The translations under genes and the position numbers were made by a program. From Carallia brachiata (Eukaryota > Streptophyta > Magnoliopsida > Malpighiales > Rhizophoraceae), in assembly GCA_021464245.1 (NCBI GenBank), contig JADCRB010000048.1:2298783-2362782 (forward strand): a DNA stretch of 64,000 nucleotides, in the 5' to 3' direction. This document shows positions 12,901-24,128 of this stretch, one piece after another. Each line of letters begins with the position of its first letter. Positions within the stretch are counted from its first letter, which is position 1. The notes below the pieces were generated by a model. It saw only the letters and a list, made by a program, of their open reading frames with translations, ran no database searches and was not told the origin of the DNA.

Positions 12901-13219
12901 CATCTGTTTCTGATATTGGATGGTTTTTAGAAGATGTGGGTGGTAAACCAAGTCTAACAGAAGTATCTAAGTCAACTTTAGAACTAGAGGATTCTGCTGA
13001 TCCTAAAGACTGAAGTTGTTATTTAATGGAATCTAAAAAACTGGTTTTATCATCATGAAACTGTTTCTTACTGGAAGAGGAAAATTCAAAAGGTTTAAAA
13101 ACAAGATTCTTATTTGTCTGTACTGTGGAAAAATCAGAAAAGCTAGTTTTGGAAATACGTTTCTCAATTCTGGTTAACTGATTACCAATAGTATGTAAAT
13201 TAACATTTGAAAAATTATT

Positions 13220-14068
13220 TTATTCAATCAAATTCTTAAGATTCTTATCTTCAGAGTTTGTTGGAATTTTATAAGGAGATGCTTCAATGAAAACTTCACC
13301 TTGTTTAAAAGAACATTTTCGTGGAGGAGGGTGTTCAGACTTAATCTGCTTTCCCTTTACTTCCCAAACTGGAAGTATTTTTTGTTTAGAAATGGGATTT
13401 ATGGTTTTAAAAACTTTATTATCTGGTTTTTGCACAATATCAGTTGGCCATTCAAAATATAGAAATTCTTTTTTCCAATCATCTGAAGTGGATGTATGAT
13501 ATCCAAACCAGTCAAAAAATGGAATATGGATTTTATGTGCTTCAAGAAATGCATAAAAGGCTTTTTGTAAATCAAGCAGAATGTGTTCATACTACATGAA
13601 AAACCATTTTCTTATTTTTTTTGTTTTTAGGAGAATAAAAATCCTTTCTTAAAAAGGTTTTTATCAAGAAGAAATTCTAGGATAGCAATCAAAAGAGATT
13701 GGTCCAGTGTATAAAGTTGATTTGACCGTTCCAAGTAAAGAATCTTGAAATTTTCTATGTCTAGCATCTCTAAAGGCTGCAAGAATAGAAGTATCTAATC
13801 CTTCACGGGTAAGGGGTCTAAAGGCAACTTGAATAAGTCCAATGTGGATATACTCAAAACCTTTGGTTTTATGCTGTTTAAGTGATTCAGGAGTTAGAAG
13901 AGAAATCTCTTTTATGGAATTTGAAAGAGGAATATCTCTCTGTTCAGTTTTAATGTGAAGATCGGTTTTAAAAGGAAGTTTGACAAAGATAGATTTAGAC
14001 AGATAGGTGTATCTGATTTGGTTTAACACAGGGTATTTCCCAATTATCAATGTTTTTAAAATTTTCAT
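13220..14068 (-). pseudogene. Caulimovirid movement protein, 30K superfamily (broken)
   Basis: An open stretch of 134 codons (14068-13664) holds the 30K-type core. The diagnostic run is LTREGLDTSILAAFRDARHR, followed by a GTVKSTLYTGPISFDCYP-like block. The frame is then broken near 13664-13590 and continues at 13590-13220 with the C-terminal part, including FFDWFGYHTS. The start is blurred: another frame gives a plausible ATG near 14069, so the N-terminus is shifted near 14040. In this family the protein opens plasmodesmata for cell-to-cell spread. It sits about 300 bp downstream of the tRNA primer site, as in other MP-first caulimovirids. Confidence 0.75.
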
Positions 14069-14363
14069 ATGTCATTTCTTCTCGATTTACAATTCTACGG
14101 ATCTCAGAGGAGTCTGAGGTTGAAGAGTTTGAGAAATAAGTGGATCTACAGAAATTTGGATGCATGTTTAGAAATAATATGGATATTGTTTATGATAGAC
14201 TACTCTAGGTTATACCTTTGCAGCACACAGACTGATTACCCTGTACGTCGGGACTTACTGCTACTTACCTTTGCACCAAGTTCAATTGTAATCTAGTCTG
14301 ACTCACAACCAAAATCCAAACTATTTAAAAATAGAATAAATTTCTATAGATCTACAACCTTCT

Positions 14364-14377
14364 TGGCTCTGATACCA
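14364..14377 (-). promoter_or_regulatory. tRNA-Met primer-binding site
   Basis: The minus strand reads TGGTATCAGAGCCA, an exact 14-nt complement of the 3' end of plant initiator tRNA-Met. It primes minus-strand DNA synthesis in Caulimoviridae and many LTR elements. The bases just upstream (…gtcgtatg) do not form an LTR end, which supports a pararetrovirus. Confidence 0.9.
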
Positions 14378-14870
14378 CATACGACCCTGGGATCTGGAGA
14401 AGTGTAGATCAGAACAAATAAAAATGAAAATAGAAATATCTAAAGTAAACAGATCTAAAATACTGGCGTTGTTTCACCTGAACTAGATCCTCGATCTCAT
14501 AAGAGATTCTCATAATCCTTATGGTTCTAGTTTCCTGCCGATATACTTAGATCAAAAGAAACATAAAAGAAATAAAGCATAAACACATAAAAGAAACTAA
14601 AGAAAAGTATTAAATCAAAGCATCCAACTCGGGAGGCATAACCTGCCACATCCGGTGCTTAAGGAAATAAAAGAAAGGTAAATATAAACAAAATTTATTA
14701 CATAAAGGGAGTTTACAAGGTTTAGACAGAAAGGACCTTTATAGATAGGAGAGGAACCTTTTTGGAGAGCTGGAGACTTCCAGGTTTTAGAAATGGAAGT
14801 GTTTAGAGAAATTTTAGAAAGAGAGGAAGTGCTTTCCAAGTTCTGCTTAACAAATGAGGTAGAGGCTTGG

Positions 14871-14877
14871 TTTTATA
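14871..14877 (-). promoter_or_regulatory. TATA box of a pararetroviral promoter
   Basis: The minus strand carries TATAAAA followed by a CT-rich stretch, in the non-coding region between the 3' ORF end and the primer site. This is where a 35S-type promoter is expected. Transcription would start about 30 nt downstream, near 14840, leaving a leader of about 460 nt to the primer site. An AATAAA signal on the same strand lies at 14694-14699, inside the presumed transcript, as is usual for these viruses. Confidence 0.55.
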
Positions 14878-14911
14878 AGGGAAAGGGATACTGTTTAGGT
14901 ACTGTCGCAGG

Positions 14912-14997
14912 ACCGATGACTTTTTTAGAATTTTTATGAACAGTACTTACTGTTCATTGACCGGTGGCCTTTTTGCAATTTTAGCAAACAGTACTTA
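14912..14997 (-). repeat. Duplicated 38-bp block upstream of the viral TATA box
   Basis: Plus-strand 14912-14949 (begins accgatgac, ends cagtactta) and 14960-14997 (begins accggtggc, ends cagtactta) are imperfect direct repeats about 48 bp apart. They sit roughly 35-125 bp upstream of the TATA box on the minus strand. The position suggests an enhancer duplication; no known factor site is claimed. Confidence 0.55.
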
Positions 14998-15062
14998 AAC
15001 GGTGTTTACAAATCAAACGGATCCTGGGCATCGCCTGGGGGAGCCGTATCGTCTTCTTCTTC

Positions 15063-15996
15063 TTATTCACTTGAGTCTTCATCATCTTTGGCGAGACTGA
15101 TGACTTTTTCTGTGGACTTCTTGGAGGAAGAAGGAGGGGTTAATTCCTGAGACATTTCCTGCATGATTATAAGATATCCTTCTCTGGTTTTAGCAGTGGA
15201 GAGTTTAAATTGCCAATGAGACTTCTCAGCCAGGAAAGCAGCATGTTCTTTGTTCATGGCTGGTAACTGGGGATAAGAGGTCTCAGCATGTTGTTTTAGA
15301 TGTGCAGTGAGCCATTTGTCAACTGCAGGGAGTTTAACATTGGAAGGGATGTCATACTTGTTCCACCATCGAATATAGAACAGACGAGCAACCATAGTTC
15401 CTGCTTTATGGGGCACAAATTTATAATCCCATTTTAATACCCATGGTATAAAGAAATTTATATAAAAGGAAAAGATTTTAGGGAAAAGTTTTCCTATTCT
15501 GGGGTTTTATAGTGTTTATCAAAGAGTTTATAACAGGGTATCAATTCTTCTGGAAGAATGAATTGAGTACAACCAAAATAATCCCACCATTGAAGCAACC
15601 ATCTTGGAATTTGTTTAGGTTGAAAGGTTTTATCAAAATAGATAAGCCAAATATGGCCTCCTTTAGAGTTTTGATAGAAAAAGACATTGAACCATGCATG
15701 CTGATAATCTCAATATGAGAAATAAAAGGTAGAATCAGTATTATTGGGGTCAAGTTGTATGCCTTCCAAAAGAAATGGAGAGCCATATTGTTTAGGATGG
15801 AGAAAGTCAATGATCTGATAAGTGAAATACGAATAATCTTTTGTTAGGATCAAAGGTGGTATCCGTAAAAGTTTTCCATTGTCCATCAATTTTTACTTGG
15901 TATTGGAATTTAAATTTTACAGAGGGATGGTCGGTTTCAAAAAGAAGGGCCATATAATAGGCAACAGGTTTCCGAAAATTCCACGGTTTAAATTCC
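15063..15996 (-). pseudogene. Caulimovirid 3' ORF, C-terminal part
   Basis: The stretch opens at the integration end with aromatic-rich sequence (PVAYYMALLFE, then a TFTDTTFDPNKRLFVF block). It continues through frame breaks at about 15810-15530 and resumes at about 15480 with PWVLKWDYKF and FYIRWWNKYD. It then runs into an Ala/His/Lys-rich helical tail and an acidic end (DDEDSSE, stop at 15063-15065). The tryptophan-rich W-K-W / R-W-W pattern with a Ser/Glu-rich tail is one I associate with a caulimovirid ORF after RT, function undefined. The last 117 codons are intact; the upstream part is not. Confidence 0.6.
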
Positions 15997-17739
15997 TAAC
16001 TTAAAATGAAACTTTTTATAATTTTATGATTTTTTTTTGGACTTAAAATAAAAATATCATGCATTTTTAAATAAAACATCTGACTTTTTGAATAATATTC
16101 TACATTTTTTGCATAGCATTTTTAGTTTTTATATAATTTTTGAATTTTTTAGGTCAGCTTTTTAATTTTTACAATTGTTTTTGGATTTTAATAAACTAGT
16201 GTAATTCTTTGATTTTTAAATAAAATATGCAATTTTTGTACATAAAGAATTGATTTTCAAAAGAAAATGCCACATCATTTGATGTTGACATGGCAACGAT
16301 GAGCATAAAAGTGCAATATGGGTCAATTTTGACAAGGGAAAAGGTGCGAAGTTGGAAAGTGTGGTGTTAAAATGGGTGTCCGAGTAGAAGGAGAAAATAA
16401 TTTTTTGTAACGATTGTAAAGTTTTTTATGATAAATAAAATATATTATATTATTTTATATTATAAAAAATTTTAAAGTAAAAAATTAAGCATTTAGTTAA
16501 GTTTTTTAAATATTATTGATTGCTCATAAATACTTTCTAAAAAGAACTAATAAAAAAAAATAAATTTCAATTATTTTTTATTTTTATCAGAAGTCGATCG
16601 GTATTATAATTATAAAATTTCCCTTTTATCTTTCTCCACGCTTGCGGCACTATTAAGTTTTTCCGCGAACACCAAACCAACGGTAAAGAAAAAGGACGCT
16701 CGCGGCACTCGTTCAATTTTTTCGTAAACACCAAAGCAACAGTGCGTGCACATAAAGATGCGGCATTTATTGATTTTTTTAAATTTTTTAATTTTGTAAA
16801 AAATGAAATAAATAATAAAATAATATTATTTTATTTATAAATAGTATTTATATTGTAAAAGTAATGCTATTTTAGTCCTTTTTTTTCTTGTTTTGTTTTT
16901 TTTTACTATATAAACAGTAATTTAGGTAATAAAAATAATAATATTTTTTAATACGTAGTAAAAATTTGTAAAGTAAAAATAATATTTGTAAAAATAATAA
17001 ATATTATTATTCATTAAAGTTAGATATTCAAGTTGTATATTTAATGAAATTTTAGTTATAAATACAGAAGATAATATTTTTTATAAATTAGTCTAACTAC
17101 AGGTAAAATGATAAATTATTGTAATAAAATAAACATAGAATATATAGAATAATTATTTTATTATTTAATCACTAATATATAGTGTTAATTTAATCAAATA
17201 CCATAACTTCATTTTGTCTACTAGTAACAGCAATCAATTAACTATAATTAATAATTAGTAACAGTAACAAATAATTACTGACAGTAAAATCAAGCAGGCC
17301 TTAGTCTTTTTGCCTCGATTATATTATCAGCTGGAAACCAATGATTTTTTTTTCTCATCTCAATAACTCTAATTATTAGTATTTCAATGCATGTTATTGA
17401 ATTCTGTTGACGTTAATTATTCATTATAATTCAATTTTACATGATATTCAATTAATAATTTTACATGTATATTATTATAATTTTTAACTGTAATTACTTC
17501 AAATTTAAATTATTTTTGTTCTATCTTTGAAATAATTTCCTATATTATATAATAATAAAATTATCATAATATCATAAAACTTTTAAAATATAATTAATCA
17601 GACACAAAAGAAAAAAATCATGTCATATAATTGAAGGCCATTTCATTTCAAGAACTGACAATTTGATGAACATCTTAATGCTTAAGAGTGAAGTACAATA
17701 TAATTGTATAACGTAATAAAGTGTCAAATTTTATTTTTT
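15997..17739. other. AT-rich intergenic DNA right of the viral block
   Basis: No gene is recognised. Coding-like sequence stops abruptly at about 15996, giving way to T-rich filler. Phrases at about 16850-16920 (attgtaaaagtaatgctatttt) resemble part of the terminal repeat of the Mutator-like element at 45611-46212, so another very decayed copy may lie here. About 17230-17290 has repeated aacagta/taattactga phrases. Confidence 0.4.
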
Positions 17740-18157
17740 GGTTAATATCAAAAAATATCACAATATTTCCGTTTTTTTTATAAATTAGTACAATTTTTAA
17801 AAATTTATAAATTTAATAAGTTTAATTATTTTTTAACAAATCTAATCACTTTACAAACTAACAAATTTAGTATAATTTAATTATTTTTAATAAATCTAGC
17901 ACGCTGTCAGTTAAAAATAATTGAATCTTCTAATATACATCTACAGATATGACATTTAAGATTTTAAACTGTGTTAGATTTAAATGTAAATATATCATAT
18001 GTGTATATTAAGATTTTGTTACTTTTAACTGATTATTTTTAACTGATAGCGTGTTAAATTTATTAGAAAATAATTAAATTATACTTGATTTGTAATTTTA
18101 AAAATTAAGTTAGATTTGTTAAAAAGTGTAAAGACAGTGATTTTGTTTGAAATAAAC
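17740..18157. mobile_element. Decayed relative of the 45.6-kb Mutator-like MITE
   Basis: The left edge ggttaatatcaaaaaatatc parallels the start of the element at 45611 (gggttattatcaaaaaatag). The interiors share acaaatctagcac, ctgtcagttaaaaataa and atgtgtatattaa phrases in the same order. The right edge, read in reverse, resembles the left edge, giving a weak long inverted repeat. No clean target duplication remains, which is consistent with an older insertion. There is no coding capacity. Confidence 0.5.
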
Positions 18158-19366
18158 TTTTTTGAATTAAAAAAATATATCGTACTTATAAGTCGAGATC
18201 GATAATCATTTATTAACCTCTTTATTCTATCTCTTTTGTAAAAAAAATTTATTATTTAAATATTATTAAATCTGAACAAATCCCATTTAAATTATCTACA
18301 ATATTAACAAATATAAAGTTAACACTACTCACATATAATTAAAATAACAATGAGACGTTTACCTTCGCAGCGCCCGCCATGAAGAGTCAACTTGAGAGGA
18401 CTTCAAAGTGCAGAACGAATCTTTCATCATATATCCCGGACACGCATGAACTCCTTGTCCAGTCACAGAATGCTGGAGATGGATGTGGTGAGTGCCGACA
18501 TGACATTCATCATCATGCATGCTCCTTTCTAGCTTGGAAAAAATACTCTCCAAGTCAAAAAATGAGCATACACTATCAAAATGCAAAATACACCTAGTCA
18601 AATTGTAAGAAATGTGGGCTAAAGATAACAGTGGTCATCAAGTTTAATAATTTTTTCGATTCAAGCTAATATTTATTTTGTTCAATTAAGGTCACAAAAA
18701 ATTTTGTCAATTCAGGTTAGAAACTTTTGTTTTTTGGGTTTAATCAATGTTAAAAACTTTGTAATTTTGTTAAAGTCAATGAGTTGATAACAAATAAAGT
18801 TATGATCGATCCATAAGATCTTTATAGATGATGTGCAATTACAATAACATATCATCATGAGTCTCACAACCACCGCCTTTACTCATATTCTTTTATATCT
18901 GAAATTTTCTTACATTCTCTTTCTAACGATTAAGGTAGTAAATTATTTTCAGCGCTAAATTCAATTTTAGAAACAATAGTAAAAACAATGGGTGTTGATA
19001 ATAGTTAAAAATTACTATATTTTTATATATATAAATCTGTTATTTTGTTCTCTCAAAAACAGGTCATGTTGGGTTGGGCAAATATAGGTTGACCACAAGT
19101 TTTTGGATTTTTTTGGTTGACTGATTTTAGACTCGAGTGAAATTAATTTTTATTGGACTGGGTCAAATTGTCAAATAGAATGGAATTCTCATAACTCAAT
19201 ACACAGGAAACTCGAAAGTTGTAAACACAGAAAAAAACCAACAGAGAATGGTAACTTGTTATTACAGTTGATCAATGTACACTTCAATAAACTCCTTGGT
19301 AGTAGGACCCTTTCTTCAGTACAGTAATAACAGCCTGGTATTCGATGTATGCAATTAGAGGTGTCA
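18158..19366. other. Intergenic; an unrecognised GC-richer patch at 18359-18601
   Basis: About 18359-18601 is richer in G+C and is open in both directions (80 codons minus, 72 plus). I recognise neither translation. It may be a fragment captured by a transposon or part of a non-coding transcript. The rest is AT-rich and shows nothing. Confidence 0.3.
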
Positions 19367-19880
19367 AAAGTTGGATTAGATTGTATTTGAATTGGGTTGT
19401 TTTAGATTCAGAATATTCTAGTTTAGATTACTTTCGAGTTACGTTATATTTGATTTGATTTCAGGTTTGGGCTGTCTAAATTTATATTATATTCAAGTTA
19501 AATTTGAGTTGAATTGAAATTGAATTGTTATTTTTGTAAGTCATTTTTTACTGGTATTAAGTATTTCAATTAAATTCAAAATTCATTTTATAATGGATTA
19601 AATGCCTAAATTTAACATTCTTTATCACATATATATATCTATGCTCTACAAAAAATGTATCGGTTTTGTCTTAAGAGAGATAAAACCAAGATAAAAAGTC
19701 AAAAAATCTTTTGTTATTTTGTCTTTTTCTTAACATAATTGATGGCTCGAATCCAACCTGATCCAACTCAAATTTTTAGGTCATTTGCATTCAAGTTGAA
19801 AATTCAGATTTTTAACCTAATTTTTCAAATAAGTTTAAGTTATATTACAAGGTTGGGTCACTTTTTGATAACTCCTTATA
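19367..19880. mobile_element. hAT-like MITE remnant
   Basis: The left edge agaggtgtcaaaagttggat and the reverse complement of the right edge (ggagttatcaaaaagtgac) form a weak terminal inverted repeat of the 'GGGGTGTCAAAA' type seen in many plant hAT MITEs. The interior contains gattgg/gattca phrases and their inverse (cctgatccaactc) at 19750-19775. Boundaries are approximate. Confidence 0.35.
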
Positions 19881-19910
19881 CAATTTATATTTGCACAGCC
19901 GATCTGGCTA

Positions 19911-20030
19911 TCTTGGGCTTTAATAAGGGATTTTCTCATAGCTTCTTCGGCTTTCTTGGGCTTTGTTAAGGGCATATTTGCAAAGACCCTATCTTGGGCT
20001 TTAATAAGGGCATTTTTGTAAAGCCCATTA
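19911..20030 (+). repeat. Three imperfect tandem copies of a ~40-bp unit
   Basis: The phrase tcttgggctt recurs at 19911, 19954 and 19992, each followed by t(a/g)(a/t)taaggg and a T-rich segment. The spacing is 43 and 38 bp. A related stretch ggctttagtgagtatcaata at about 20569 mirrors ggcttttgtgaggattaata at about 20042, so a longer direct repeat brackets the interval. It is non-coding. Confidence 0.6.
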
Positions 20031-20316
20031 GGCCATATTTCGGCTTTTGTGAGGATTAATAATGGGCTGAATCTGTACTGAGCACAGTTTGTTGATTAGA
20101 GTCTTGTGCTTCTAAACTGTAGGTTCGGAAGTACTCATCCTCCTCTTTCCCTTATTGTTAGGCTATTAGTTCCAATTAATTAAAAGAAAAAAAAGGGCGG
20201 AGTCTCATTGATTTGTATACATATAGGACTTGTTAGACCATGTTTCGCGAAAGGCCAAATGGAGAGCTAGTAGGCCTGCATCAAGAGCGCGCGGTTGTAA
20301 AAATATGCCATTACCT

Positions 20317-20528
20317 TTGGGTGTGGTCCAATTGGTTAAAGCACAAGAAATTTAGGTGAGAGATCTTGAATTCGCTTGAGCTAAAACTCTTAGATGCAGT
20401 TAAATTTAGACCTTTCATAATGTTAGTTTTGTGTAATCATTTGGATCGTTCTCACCATTAAAGAGAGACCCAATACTCCCTAATAAGACTGTCGCGTATC
20501 ACCCTCACTTTTTTTTTTTTTTTTTTTG
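20317..20528 (+). mobile_element. Probable tRNA-derived SINE
   Basis: The 5' part contains a box-A-like segment (ggtccaattggttaaagc) and, about 35 bp later, a box-B-like segment (gagatcttgaattcgc), the layout of a tRNA-related Pol III promoter. The body ends in a T-run at about 20510-20528. The words aatatgcc occur just left (about 20303) and just right (about 20542) of the unit and may be remnants of a target duplication. No complete tRNA fold can be made, so this is not a tRNA gene. Confidence 0.5.
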
Positions 20529-20903
20529 ACCGAAAACAAAGAATATGCCGTGATAATTCTTGTAATGCTTGGGCTTTAGTGAGTATCAATAACGGGCTGA
20601 CAATGTAGACCAAAAAAAAAGAAAGCTCTTCGAGTGTCAGCCGAAAACTCAAACGCCGTCGTGTCGATGTGTCTCGCTCTCACATGAGAGGTATGACGGG
20701 CTAGTAAAATCAGCGTGGGACTGGGAGTAAATAGTATACTAGGAAGAATTCTCTGAAAAAAGAAAAAAAAGTAGACTGGGAAGAAGGAAGCAAAAGGAAG
20801 GAAGCGACGGAAAAAGGAGGAGAAGTAGGGCAGCAAATCGCAGACACAGAGTTTTGACGCAGACACAGCGATAAAACTCGACTGTAAGAAGAAAAGAGTA
20901 ACA

Positions 20904-23900
20904 ATGGCGGCTAGCCAGATTGGAACTGAAAGAAAGGGATTAATAGCCTCAGCTCTCAGCCATTATTTTCAACTTCCTTTGCTTCCTGTAGTTCATCTCT
21001 CCTTTTCAACACTCCACTTCCTTCCCTCTCCCCTTCTCCTTCTTCTTCTTCTTCTTCTTCTTCTGTTTTTCATTTCATTTCTTTTTTCTTTTTAATTCCT
21101 ATTGATCGTTGATTAAGCATTCTTGCTAACCTGTTACTATTTCTTTTTAATTTCTTGTTTTGCTTATGTATGTATTTTTTGCAATTAATTGTGTGAGCCC
21201 GCGGTAATATTAGTTTGCGTTCCGCTTTACCTTTCTTTCCCCCCTCTCCTGGTTTCATCGTCCTTTTTTATTAGATTCTCAATTTTTAATTCAATTGCTA
21301 TCTGATTTATTTTCTTTGTTTTTTGTTAATGTTCAAAAAGAATATGTTAGCTTTTTAAATGTTGCGGATTAGTTGAAGACGAAAGCAATTCATTTCCACA
21401 GGGAAGCATTTCGGAGGAAATTGAAAATGGTGATATCGACATCAAAAGCTTGTACTTGCAAATTTTGAAGTCAGCAGGAAAATCTTCCCCAAATGATGAT
21501 GTAAGCTACTGCCGTTTTACATGTTAGTCATCGGTCTCACCTTTATTATCACGCGATCATCGGCTATCATTGATTCTCAACACCTTAGTAGTGTCGGTAT
21601 TGGTTTTGATCTCAAAATGATGCGTTTTTTTTTATCTGCAGGTGATGAAATGGATAGCTTTTGCGGAGAGTTTTCCAGTACCTTCTCAGGAATGCATTCA
21701 TGTGCTTTCGGGACTCAATGAGGAATTGTCTCTCAAGTCTGTTCTCTTGGGAAATGGGCTTACACCTTCTGAAGCTGATGTTATTGTCTTTGCAGCAATA
21801 CATTCCTCTGTGGTATGTTCTGTCCTGTTGCATTTTTTTTTTCCTATAAGCTATACTTTTGCAATGAGATTTGGCACACTACATTATTAGAATAATGGCC
21901 CCTTTTGTTACGAGGTTCCTTTCGATTTGGATTTCATGGTTATTTACGTATCTTTCGATGGAAAACTTCTAGACGCAACAACATTTTGGTGAAAATATTT
22001 TTGGCTTATGTTCTGGTTTTTTCCTTCTTCTTTAGGATTAGTTTTCTACTTAAAAGGGGGAAAAAAATACCTCTTGGGAGATGGGAGTGAGGTGGTTGGG
22101 TGAATGAGCTTCCACTTCTAGATAAGCCATGCATGTCAAAGGGCGAGACATTGAGATTTTCAAAATGAAATGAACGCTCAATGCAAACTGTGTGATGCTA
22201 TTTGAGTTATACTAATTTGTTACATGGTTTATTGATACCAGATTGGCCTTCCGCACTCTGAGAAGGGAAAGTTGCCATATGTGATGATGGATAGATTACA
22301 TCCAGGTGAGGTTATAATATAAATTACCATTCTATCGAATGCCCTTGGTTTTTGATGGTGAAGCTCTCAAAGGAAATCTATAACCATGTTTAGTTATGTG
22401 TCTTGTGAAAATACCGAACTATTTCCTTACTTAAAATACTACTTTTACGATCTATATGTGGAGAGTGTAGCATTGAGTTTAATTAGCTAAAGTGAATTGT
22501 CTTTGCCTGCAAGATGCTATTTGATTTTTTTCAAGTATTGTTGAATCAGAGTTGACAGCTTCTTGCAGCAAAATTATAAAATGATTGCAAGTTTTAAATA
22601 TTTTCTCTTTGTGGTGGAGCTGCTTTTTGTGCTTGTTCCCACAAAACATCATTGCTTGGAGAGCCGGTAATGTTCGTTTTGCAAAGCTCTCCTTTATAGA
22701 GAGAGGGATAACAAAAGTTAGGGGGAGGGGATGATTCTCTGTCTATCTGTCTGTCTCATAGCTTAAAATTGTATGTTTTCACTTTTAGCATAAGTGCAAG
22801 AAATGGATCCCCTTGGTGTTGTTCTATGTTGAGTTTTTTTGTTTTTGGCAGAGCAAGGAAGATCTGGGGAAATTATTTGAAAATATATTGTTGGAGAAGG
22901 CTGGATTTGAGCCTCAGGTTAGTTCCCTTCCATTAATTTGTAATCCATCGATATCATATGCCTTATACATTTAGAGGCATGAGTAATTGAGAATTAAAAA
23001 GCAAGTAACATGTGGGTTTCTCTTGATAGTCTGTACCATACCCTATAAATGGTCAGGTTTAGCGATAGTTCAGGGGCTGTGTGAAAGCAGTTTGTTGTCC
23101 TAGAGTCAAGTATTGAAATGACTTCTTAAGTTGGATGTTTGTTTTGTCTCTCTATACATCCATTTTTTGTATGTTTAAAAGGTTGTAATATGATGAATGC
23201 ATAAAAGTGTTAAAACACCTCAAATAGCCATCATTATTTACCAAATTTCAACAAGATTAACACATGATGATATGTTTCCCTTCTCTCCCCACTATCCAAA
23301 AGCCCTAGGCCCTATTTTGTTACAATCCTTCCATTATTCTAAGAACGTATAGCAAAACCATTGAGTGAACTCACCTCCTTTTCAAATAAAAGGATTCAGA
23401 GCCAAACATGAAGTCCACTTGAATGCACATCACCTAGCCACAGTTTCTTTCTCTGTTGAGGAATGGAGGGCTTTTTAAAATCTTACTGGTTGGCTTGAAT
23501 TCATCCCTTAAAGTTGACGGATAGACCAGATGATGACTGATGGCTGCATTATGCTTCCAAATCTTCTAACACAATCATGTTCACAGCCAAATCTTGAATT
23601 TTAAATTTATAATATTTTGGGCCTCAACTAAAGATATGCATACCATTTTGCTGTTGCGATCCTAAACAGTAGAAATGAAACAATATTTATTATGAGACTT
23701 AACAGCTAGATTTGAGAAAGAGGGATGCACGTGGATGGAAAGAATAAGAAGAAAGTACAAAGATCAACATCAGTAATCAAGCCTTAATCCCAAATTTAAT
23801 TGGGGTCTGTTTCGTGAATTTCTTGCCATTTCGTTGTATTATGAACTAAATTTGGGATGAAATCTGTTTGTTTTAAATCCTTCCTAACTTAAAATTCTCA

Positions 23901-24075
23901 AGTCAATCTAGATCGTCCTCGTTCTCCTCTGCCATCTACTGGATTTGATTGCCTCTTAGTTGGAGTGTTTGTAGGTATATGTACAAAGAATAAGTAAACT
24001 TGAGCATCTTTTGTAATGTACAGAGTGTAGAAATCATTCATAGAGAAAATTCTTTTTTATATTATTGATTTGAAA

Positions 24076-24128
<53 letters not shown>

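Larger units (their letters stand above)
8725..15996 (-). mobile_element. Integrated caulimovirid (endogenous pararetrovirus), one circularly permuted genome
   Basis: A 7.27-kb block on the minus strand carries, from high to low coordinates: the C-terminal part of a 3' ORF, a TATA-containing non-coding region, a 14-nt match to the 3' end of initiator tRNA-Met, a movement protein, coat protein with CCHC knuckle, aspartic protease, reverse transcriptase, RNase H, and the N-terminal part of the same 3' ORF. There are no LTRs. The primer site is not preceded by a CA-ended terminus, and the order MP-CP-PR-RT-RH is that of Caulimoviridae. Both ends contain aaattccacggt (8725-8736 and 15976-15987), followed by a near-identical aaattcc stretch. 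The copy is therefore one whole circle opened at a single point. Many stops and frameshifts make it non-functional. The genus is not determinable here; a petuvirus-like or endogenous-only lineage is possible. Confidence 0.88.

Noticed and set aside
8725..15996. LTR retrotransposon (Ty3 type) because of the tRNA-Met primer site and RT
   Set aside because: No LTR pair, no integrase, no CA end next to the primer site. A 30K movement protein and the MP-first order point to Caulimoviridae.
20317..20400. tRNA gene
   Set aside because: Box A/B-like segments are present but no cloverleaf can be formed, and the body continues to a T-rich tail, so a SINE is likelier.
20576..20904. Minus-strand frames upstream of the AIMP1-like start
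   Set aside because: They are low-complexity Phe/Ser-rich translations of a purine-rich leader, antisense to the gene.
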